NCBI GenBank assembly: GCA_018659505.1
Contig: JABJMI010000727.1
Span: 1-5,588, forward strand
Direction: 5' to 3'
From: Planctomicrobium sp.
GTDB lineage: Bacteria > Planctomycetota > Planctomycetia > Planctomycetales > Planctomycetaceae
DNA: 5,588 nt
The notes below the pieces were generated by a model that was given only the letters and a program-made list of their open reading frames with translations, was not told where the DNA came from and made no database searches. Below are positions 1 through 4,099 of this stretch, one piece after another. Every line of letters starts with the position of its first letter. Position 1 is the first letter of the stretch. Both the position numbers and the translations under genes were made by a program.

Positions 1-102
1 AAAAATCTTGCTGATAGAATTAAAGGCATGAAAAACAAGGTCAAACAGGTCTGTAACAATCCTAACGTGAGTTCACTCGACTCAGATCAATCGATTTCTT
101 GA
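1..102 (+). CDS. Possible C-terminal tail of a gene truncated by the window edge
   Basis: Frame 1 is open from the first base to a TGA at 100-102 and gives 33 residues (begins KNLADRIKGMKNKVKQVC, ends SDQSIS). The first half is basic and could form an amphipathic helix; the tail is Ser/Asp-rich, as many protein ends are. The other two forward frames hit stops within about 30 bases. No family can be recognised from so short a piece. The only support is the open frame and the lack of a better alternative, so it could be chance. A minus-strand start at 28-30 is also possible but has no ribosome site. Confidence 0.35.
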   Translation, partial: KNLADRIKGMKNKVKQVCNNPNVSSLDSDQSIS

Positions 103-247
103 ATGAAGCGAATTTTCAAAGCAAAAAGTATCGAATTCAAGGTGATTCGCTGGGGATCATTCATTCTTTATGAAGTCTGGTCGTAATTGTGAATTTTTTC
201 GATATCATCAACTCACAACTTCAAATCCTCCCAACTGAACATTTGTC
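103..247. other. AT-rich intergenic stretch, no gene seen
   Basis: This stretch lies between the possible truncated gene and the FmdB-like gene. It is AT-rich and has stops in all frames at short intervals. A 7-bp inverted repeat (AGCGAAT at 107-113, ATTCGCT at 145-151) is too widely spaced to be a convincing terminator. The promoter of the next gene presumably lies here, but I could not pick out a pair of -35/-10 boxes with confidence. Confidence 0.4.
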
Positions 248-251
248 AGGG
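248..251 (+). promoter_or_regulatory. Ribosome binding site that decides the start at 259
   Basis: AGGG sits 7 bases before the ATG at 259. It would be only one base before the alternative in-frame GTG at 253. This supports the ATG as the true start, giving the MPTYVYE beginning that is typical of the FmdB family. Confidence 0.5.
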
Positions 252-258
252 CGTGATC

Positions 259-591
259 ATGCCAACGTATGTCTATGAAACCATTCAGGAAGATGGTTCC
301 CCGGGCGAGACTTTCGAAGTCATCCAACCGATTTCTGATAAACCGCTGACCGAGCATCCCGAGACGGGCGAACCGGTGCAGCGAGTCATTCAACCACCCT
401 TCATCGGCGGAACGTGGTCAGAATCCGCCATGCACAAAAGCACAAACGACAACAAGAAGCTGGAAAAGATGGGCTTCACGAAATATGTCAAAGCCGGCGA
501 CGGAACCTATGAGAAAACCGCCGGCAAGGGACCAAGAACCATCTCCGCAGACGCACCCATCAAGTCTAAAGATTTGAAGCACCTCGATTGA
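259..591 (+). CDS. FmdB-like small protein lacking the zinc-ribbon cysteines
   Basis: A 110-residue protein beginning MPTYVYE, the hallmark start of the FmdB/CxxC_CxxC_SSSS regulatory-protein family. The family pattern continues as FEVIQPISDKPLTEHPETG (residues 19-37) and VQRVI (40-44). Normal members carry two CxxC pairs that bind one zinc. Here the equivalent positions are about Thr8 and Glu11, and His33 and Thr36, and the whole protein contains no cysteine. Zinc binding in the usual way is therefore impossible. An insertion (roughly QEDGSPGE) lengthens the first knuckle. The C-terminal half (about 50-110) is Lys/Gly-rich, with GFTKYVKAGDGTYEKTAGKGP, and looks partly disordered. No signal peptide or membrane segment is seen, so it is probably cytoplasmic. 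Its function is unknown; FmdB was named for a proposed role in regulating the amide-uptake gene fmdC, which should not be transferred here. An in-frame GTG at 253 would add two residues. It stands alone, with no co-directional gene close enough for an obvious operon. Confidence 0.85.
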   Translation: MPTYVYETIQEDGSPGETFEVIQPISDKPLTEHPETGEPVQRVIQPPFIGGTWSESAMHKSTNDNKKLEKMGFTKYVKAGDGTYEKTAGKGPRTISADAPIKSKDLKHLD

Positions 592-597
592 CAACTT

Positions 598-789
598 TTG
601 TAGGTTGGGTGATGCAAATGAGGTTCGAGATCTGATCACAATATGAGATTCGGGTTGTTCATTGAAGTTTGATCGCAGCAAAGATTTGCGTAACCCAACA
701 TGTTCGATTGTCCCATAAAGTAATCGATATTAGTTAGTCGATTCCACCACCACCATGTTGGATTTCGCTCCGCTGCACCCAACCTACAA
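598..789. repeat. Palindromic repeat cluster with 14-bp terminal inverted repeats (REP/MITE-like)
   Basis: TTGTAGGTTGGGTG at 598-611 is perfectly inverted as CACCCAACCTACAA at 776-789. Inside lie further core motifs, so four cores alternate in orientation: GTTGGG (604-609), CCCAAC (694-699), GTTGGA (757-762) and CCCAAC (778-783). The inner pair is part of an 8-bp inverted match, CCAACATG (695-702) with CATGTTGG (754-761). The left half can also fold by itself: GCAAAT (614-619) pairs with ATTTGC (684-689), and the cores then extend the stem. The arrangement suggests two palindromic units placed back to back or one degenerate MITE of about 192 bp. No transposase ORF is present and no clear target-site duplication flanks it. 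It fills nearly all of the gap between the two genes, so it may also act on transcription between them. Confidence 0.65.
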
Positions 790-821
790 TTACTGTTGAT
801 AAATAAAGCTGAAGGATAATC

Positions 822-1400
822 ATGTCGAAACAAATTTTATTACTCGCTGGCGATTTCGTGGAAGATTACGAGATCATGGTTCCGTTTCAGATGCTGCAAA
901 TGCTCGGTTACGAAGTCCATGCAGTCTGTCCGGGTAAAGAAGCGGGTGAACAGGTCCGCACGGCCATTCATGATTTCGAAGGGGACCAAACCTACAGCGA
1001 GAAACCGGGACATAATTTTACTCTCAACGCAACCTTCAGCGACATCAACACCGCTGCTTACGATGGGTTAGTCCTCCCCGGTGGACGTGCCCCTGAGTAT
1101 CTGCGATTGAATGAAGACGTCTTAAAGATCGTGCGGCACTTTTCAGAAGCGAATAAGCCAATCGCTGCCATTTGCCACGGGCTGCAAATTCTCTCCGCTG
1201 CCGGTGTGCTTACGGGTCGAGAATGCACCGCCTATCCAGCCTGCGGTCCCGAAGTGACACTCGCAGGCGGCAAATACATCGAAATCGACGTCACAGCAGC
1301 CCACGTCGACGGCAACCTCGTCACCGCCCCCGCCTGGCCTGCTCATCCTGCCTGGATCGCTGCGTTTGTGAAGGTGTTGGGTGCGAAGATTGAGATTTAG
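822..1400 (+). CDS. DJ-1/PfpI-superfamily protein, plant DJ-1D (glyoxalase III)-like
   Basis: A 192-residue single-domain member of the class I glutamine amidotransferase-like (DJ-1/PfpI) superfamily, normal in length. The nucleophile elbow AAICHG places the reactive Cys at 118 with His119 next to it. The conserved acidic partner is Glu17 in [10 protein letters not shown], and Glu92 follows in the PGGRAPEY loop. Blocks such as VCPGKEAG (36-42), [10 protein letters not shown] (63-72) and [15 protein letters not shown] (80-94) closely match each repeat of plant DJ-1D as I recall it. DJ-1D-type proteins convert methylglyoxal or glyoxal to hydroxy acids without glutathione; deglycase and chaperone roles have also been proposed and debated. 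A carbonyl-detoxifying hydratase is thus likely, while proteolysis is unlikely. The extra Cys136 and Cys141 are not catalytic in the known scheme. No signal peptide is seen, so it is cytoplasmic. The start has a good ribosome site (GAAGGA, 811-816) five bases upstream. It lies just after the palindromic repeat and has its own 86-bp gap before the next gene. Confidence 0.92.
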   Translation: MSKQILLLAGDFVEDYEIMVPFQMLQMLGYEVHAVCPGKEAGEQVRTAIHDFEGDQTYSEKPGHNFTLNATFSDINTAAYDGLVLPGGRAPEYLRLNEDVLKIVRHFSEANKPIAAICHGLQILSAAGVLTGRECTAYPACGPEVTLAGGKYIEIDVTAAHVDGNLVTAPAWPAHPAWIAAFVKVLGAKIEI

Positions 1401-1486
1401 AAACTTCTGAGAGTTCGATAGCACGGTGAATTAAAACGCACCTTTGAACTCGACACTCGTAAGTTAATCCACACTATCGAGGACAC
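1401..1486. other. Short intergenic gap with weak inverted repeats
   Basis: The gap carries GAGTTC (1411-1416) inverted as GAACTC (1446-1451), with GGTG (1425-1428) and CACC (1439-1442) nested inside. TCGATAG (1415-1421) is also inverted as CTATCGA (1474-1480). None is followed by a T-run, so a terminator is not supported. The ribosome site GAGGA (1479-1483) for the next gene is inside the second arm and only three bases before its ATG, so folding could in principle hide it. Confidence 0.3.
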
Positions 1487-2245
1487 ATGTTCGGTTGGTT
1501 CAAACCTCAATGCCCGGTTGATGACGCTGCAAAACAGTGGATTGAGAACCGTCTGCAATGGCTTTCAGAACAATTCGGACGCGATACATTTACTCGCCGT
1601 GCAGTCATTCTTCCAACGAATGATTTCTTCCCTGACCCGATGGATGGGTCCGAATCGAGTGTCCGTAAGCTACTAGATCAGGTTTGCCGGTATATGGACG
1701 TCAATCCAGATGACGTCGTGGTTGAATTTTTCACAAACAAGAACGAAATGTGGCTCGTCAACGACGATGGGAAATATCTTCCAACCGGCGCAGCTGGTCT
1801 CTATGACGAACGATCAGACAAGACGATAATTCACATCGAGACGTCTGAAATGAGCAATCTGTCCAACCTGGTAGGAACGATGGCACACGAACTCGCACAC
1901 CTCCGTTTAATGGGCGAACGGCGTGTCACCGGATATGAGTACGACAATGAACTACTGACCGATCTAACAGCATTGTTTCACGGATTTGGAATTTTCTTAG
2001 GAAACTCTCCCCGCAATTGGGACAGCCAATATAGCACTTGGCCGGGAACTAAACTCAAACGACCGGAATATATGACCTTGCCAATGTTTGCATATGCTTT
2101 AGCCCATACAGCATGGTTTCGAGATCAAATGAAACCGGATTGGCTCCCATTTCTATCATTCGATTTAAAGCCTGCTTTTAAGCAAGGCATCCGATATCTC
2201 ATGGAGACTAAAGATTCAACTTTCTCTCCAGAAAACAGAGGCTGA
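1487..2245 (+). CDS. Uncharacterised cytoplasmic zincin (gluzincin-like HELAH ... NELLTD)
   Basis: A 252-residue protein with no recognised gene name. HELAH at residues 134-138 matches the HExxH zinc site, with Glu135 as the expected catalytic base. Seventeen residues after the second His comes NELLTD (154-159), which resembles the NExxxD element of thermolysin-type gluzincins. There, Glu (here Glu155) is the third zinc ligand and Asp (here Asp159) supports a ligand His. The helix continues as LTALFHGFGIFLGNS. Before the active site are an acidic segment with FFPDPMDGSESSVRKLLDQV (47-66) and a predicted beta region including TIIHIE (113-118) that would form the active-site edge strand. The C-terminal part is Trp/Phe-rich with MTLPMFAYALAHTAWFRD (196-213), likely helical. 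There is no signal peptide or clear membrane span, so the protein should be cytoplasmic, unusual for a protease. The substrate is unknown. I recall similar hypothetical proteins in other bacteria, but no assigned function. Ribosome site GAGGA precedes the ATG closely. Confidence 0.8.
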   Translation: MFGWFKPQCPVDDAAKQWIENRLQWLSEQFGRDTFTRRAVILPTNDFFPDPMDGSESSVRKLLDQVCRYMDVNPDDVVVEFFTNKNEMWLVNDDGKYLPTGAAGLYDERSDKTIIHIETSEMSNLSNLVGTMAHELAHLRLMGERRVTGYEYDNELLTDLTALFHGFGIFLGNSPRNWDSQYSTWPGTKLKRPEYMTLPMFAYALAHTAWFRDQMKPDWLPFLSFDLKPAFKQGIRYLMETKDSTFSPENRG

Positions 2246-2272
2246 AAAAACAGATAGCAGCAGTGACGTAAG

Positions 2273-2288
2273 CTGGGACTCGTCCCAG
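2273..2288. terminator. Hairpin between convergent genes, candidate terminator
   Basis: CTGGGA, a CTCG loop and TCCCAG form a perfect 6-bp GC-rich stem with a tetraloop, 27 bases after the zincin stop. TATTTT follows on the plus strand, a poor but present U-tract. On the minus strand no T-run follows immediately, so it would be weak for the sulfatase transcript. A second small stem, TGCAA (2294-2298) with TTGCA (2305-2309), lies between it and the sulfatase stop. Confidence 0.5.
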
Positions 2289-2320
2289 TATTTTGCAATG
2301 GGTGTTGCATCGCTGCGCAC

Positions 2321-3793
2321 CTAGTTTCCAAGAACACGTTCTAAAGAAGCAGCGATCTTCGCATCTCTTAAGTGAGGGTCTTTATTGGCGGTTCCGTGTT
2401 CTTGCAGTGCTTTCGCGAGACGCTGTGAAACAGCTTCTGTTCCTGGGGTTCCATAGAAGTTGACGAGTTCGTCGCTGTCCTTTTGGGCATCGAAGAGCCA
2501 TGGGACATCGTTGACTGAGAGGATCAGTTTGTATCGCGAGTCAACTGCAGCGACCCAGGCTGGTGCAACTCCGGCGTTTCGCATGAAAGTGACTGGTTGA
2601 TCTTTTCGCTTTTCCGCCTTGGTCGCGTTGGCGAGTTCAGCTGAGAGGTCGCGACCTTGATCTTCGGGATTTGATGGTAGACCAAGCAAGCCCATTATTG
2701 TCGGAGTGACGTCAACTGTGCCGACCGGTCGCGTGTAAACTTCTTCGCTCTTGATCAGCTTGGGGTGTCGTAAAATCATCGGTACGCGCGCTGAACCTTC
2801 GTAGGGATTCCCCTTGTTGAGTCGATCATGTTCATAGCACAAATCTCCGTGATCGCTCGTCATAATAATCAGAGTATTGTCTTTGATTCCAAGGCGATCC
2901 ATCCTCTCAAGTAGTCGACCAATGTTATCATCAAGGCACTGAACCATTCCGAAATAACTCGACATACTATCTCCTCGAAACACCGGATGTTTCTTGGAAC
3001 CACCCAGCCACTTTGGCTCTGTTTTTCCCGCTCGGTATGTTCGAGGCGCCATAAACGGTAAATCGTCGAACCGGTGATCGTAGGGAGCCCGTACCGTGTT
3101 AGGACCATGTGGATCGGGGTAACTGATGACGGTGAAGAATGGCTTGTCCTCTGTTGTATCCGTGATGTATTCGATTGCGCGGTCAGTCAACCAGTCCGTT
3201 GCGAACGTCTCTTCATCAGCTTCATCGACACCATAAGTCGGCTTCCCGTTCTTGGTCGCACCGACGGCGGGGTGATCGATGTCAGCCGAAAACTTTTTCC
3301 AATGACCACGGTTGAACATATACTTGGTCGTCTGAAACCCGCCATCGACTTTCGGTGCCCACTCTGGTTTCCCTGTTCCGCCCAGATGCCATTTCCCAAT
3401 AAAGGACGTTCGGTAGCCTGCTTCGTTGAGTCGATCTGCAATTGATGGAATTGATCGATCCAAAATTTTATCATTTGCTGGGACACCAGCTGCGTGTGGA
3501 TATCGTCCAGTGATCATCGCTGCGCGACACGGAGAGCAAACGGGCGACGTTGCATAAGCTCGCGTGCAGAGGACACCTTCCTTAGCAAGACTATCGATTT
3601 GCGGCGTGTCGACTGTGGCACCGATTCCCCACATCTCGGCTTGCTCTCTCGGCATAACATCTCGATAGCAGCCAAGAGTTCGAAAATTGTGTTCATCGGT
3701 GATGATCAATAAGACATTCGGACGAACATCCGCTCCATAACTCGCACGAACGAATAGCAGTAGAGATAACATGAATAGACAATAACGGCTCAC
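2321..3793 (-). CDS. Secreted type I sulfatase (FGly-dependent)
   Basis: A 490-residue arylsulfatase-family (S1) enzyme that hydrolyses sulfate esters. Numbered from the GTG at 3793, a signal peptide covers about 1-20 (hydrophobic CLFMLSLLLFV, then ASYG/A), so it is exported. The sulfatase signature CSPCR is at 86-90, matching CxPxR; Cys86 should be oxidised to formylglycine by a maturation enzyme not encoded here. Metal and active-site residues include Asp33 (TDEH), Lys134 and His136 (GKWHLG), His229 (DPHGP), Asp314-His315 (SDHGD) and Lys327. The first acidic pair is DE rather than the common DD. The C-terminal part ends with the usual small subdomain (VDSRYKLIL, then WLFDAQKDSDELVN). Length is normal. 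The substrate cannot be told from sequence; choice among carbohydrate sulfates is open. Longer starts exist (GTG at 3799 and 3808), the longest adding five residues. I prefer 3793 because GGAGAG lies five bases before it and the signal peptide then begins directly. It is convergent with the zincin gene and divergent from the metzincin gene. Confidence 0.95.
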   Translation of the reverse strand: MSRYCLFMLSLLLFVRASYGADVRPNVLLIITDEHNFRTLGCYRDVMPREQAEMWGIGATVDTPQIDSLAKEGVLCTRAYATSPVCSPCRAAMITGRYPHAAGVPANDKILDRSIPSIADRLNEAGYRTSFIGKWHLGGTGKPEWAPKVDGGFQTTKYMFNRGHWKKFSADIDHPAVGATKNGKPTYGVDEADEETFATDWLTDRAIEYITDTTEDKPFFTVISYPDPHGPNTVRAPYDHRFDDLPFMAPRTYRAGKTEPKWLGGSKKHPVFRGDSMSSYFGMVQCLDDNIGRLLERMDRLGIKDNTLIIMTSDHGDLCYEHDRLNKGNPYEGSARVPMILRHPKLIKSEEVYTRPVGTVDVTPTIMGLLGLPSNPEDQGRDLSAELANATKAEKRKDQPVTFMRNAGVAPAWVAAVDSRYKLILSVNDVPWLFDAQKDSDELVNFYGTPGTEAVSQRLAKALQEHGTANKDPHLRDAKIAASLERVLGN

Positions 3794-3798
3794 AAACA

Positions 3799-3804
3799 CT
3801 CTCC
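3799..3804 (-). promoter_or_regulatory. Ribosome binding site that decides the sulfatase start
   Basis: Read on the minus strand this is GGAGAG, five bases before the GTG at 3793-3791. The longer GTG start at 3808 has only AGGGA about nine bases upstream, and the first ATG (3772-3770) has no such site and would cut into the signal peptide. Confidence 0.5.
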
Positions 3805-3943
3805 ACACAAATAAATTTCCCTAGGGATGATGGACGACTGAATGAGAGTTTACCCTCTCGGTACGAACCTTACTATGTTCAGACAGGAGCCAAGCCGGAT
3901 GCCATGATTGCATGATGTTCGTAAGGCAAGTATGTTGACTTCA

Positions 3944-3958
3944 AGGAGGATGACTCCT
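3944..3958 (+). promoter_or_regulatory. Small hairpin covering a strong Shine-Dalgarno sequence
   Basis: AGGAG (3944-3948) pairs with CTCCT (3954-3958) across a GATGA loop. The left arm lies inside AAGGAGG, the best ribosome site in the whole window, so folding would hide it. The stem is only five pairs and may be marginal or accidental. It precedes a short ORF and then the metzincin gene. Confidence 0.3.
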
Positions 3959-3960
3959 AC

Positions 3961-4026
3961 ATGCTCATGCTGCCTCGTGAGATAATCATGCCACCCATCT
4001 CGTCTTCTTCTGCTTACATTATTTGA
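3961..4026 (+). CDS. Possible 21-residue leader peptide upstream of the metzincin gene
   Basis: ATG at 3961 opens a 21-codon frame (MLMLPREIIMPPISSSSAYII) that ends with TGA at 4024-4026. AAGGAGG lies 11 bases before the ATG, a little longer than ideal. The peptide has a run of four Ser codons (TCG TCT TCT TCT) and hydrophobic ends, and no known family. It sits 73 bp before the metzincin start. The strong ribosome site is the only reason to list it; a chance ORF is more likely than not. Confidence 0.2.
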   Translation: MLMLPREIIMPPISSSSAYII

Positions 4027-4050
4027 CAATGCCAACTCGCCAATTAAACG
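4023..4050 (+). promoter_or_regulatory. Candidate sigma-70 promoter for the metzincin gene
   Basis: TTGACA (4023-4028) is a perfect -35 box. A weak -10 candidate TAAACG follows at 4045-4050 with a 16-base spacer. Transcription would begin about 40 bases before the ATG at 4100. The poor -10 keeps this tentative. Confidence 0.3.
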
Positions 4051-4099
4051 CAGCAGTTCCATCACACTTTCATCCTATCAGAATACAAAGTCACTTCGA

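Larger units (their letters stand above)
3809..4099. other. Divergent intergenic region between sulfatase and metzincin genes
   Basis: About 300 bp with no convincing full-size gene. It must hold the promoters of both divergent genes. Visible elements are a perfect 10-bp palindrome TCCCTAGGGA (3818-3827) just upstream of the sulfatase, a strong AAGGAGG (3943-3949) heading a 21-codon ORF, and TTGACA (4023-4028). A minus-strand frame of 71 codons (4065 down to 3850, GTG start) is present but resembles no family and has no clear support. Confidence 0.5.

Noticed and set aside
107..151. Inverted repeat AGCGAAT / ATTCGCT as a terminator for the left-edge gene
   Set aside because: The loop is over 30 bases and no T-run follows the second arm.
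418..681. Minus-strand ORF overlapping the FmdB-like gene
   Set aside because: It is antisense to a recognisable coding gene and runs into the palindromic repeat. Its protein has no family features.
636..833. Minus-strand ORF across the repeat cluster
   Set aside because: It is made largely from the inverted repeat, giving low-complexity WWWW, and overlaps the ribosome site of the DJ-1-like gene.
3074..3445. 123-codon plus-strand ORF inside the sulfatase gene
   Set aside because: It is entirely antisense to a conserved part of the sulfatase and shows no domain of its own.
3818..3827. 10-bp palindrome TCCCTAGGGA as an operator
   Set aside because: It is perfect and near the sulfatase start, but it is a single short copy with no matching second site, so an operator cannot be claimed.
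3850..4065. 71-codon minus-strand ORF upstream of the sulfatase
   Set aside because: It has a GTG start, an unremarkable composition with an RRRR run, no recognisable domain, and lies in a region needed for divergent promoters. Treated as chance.
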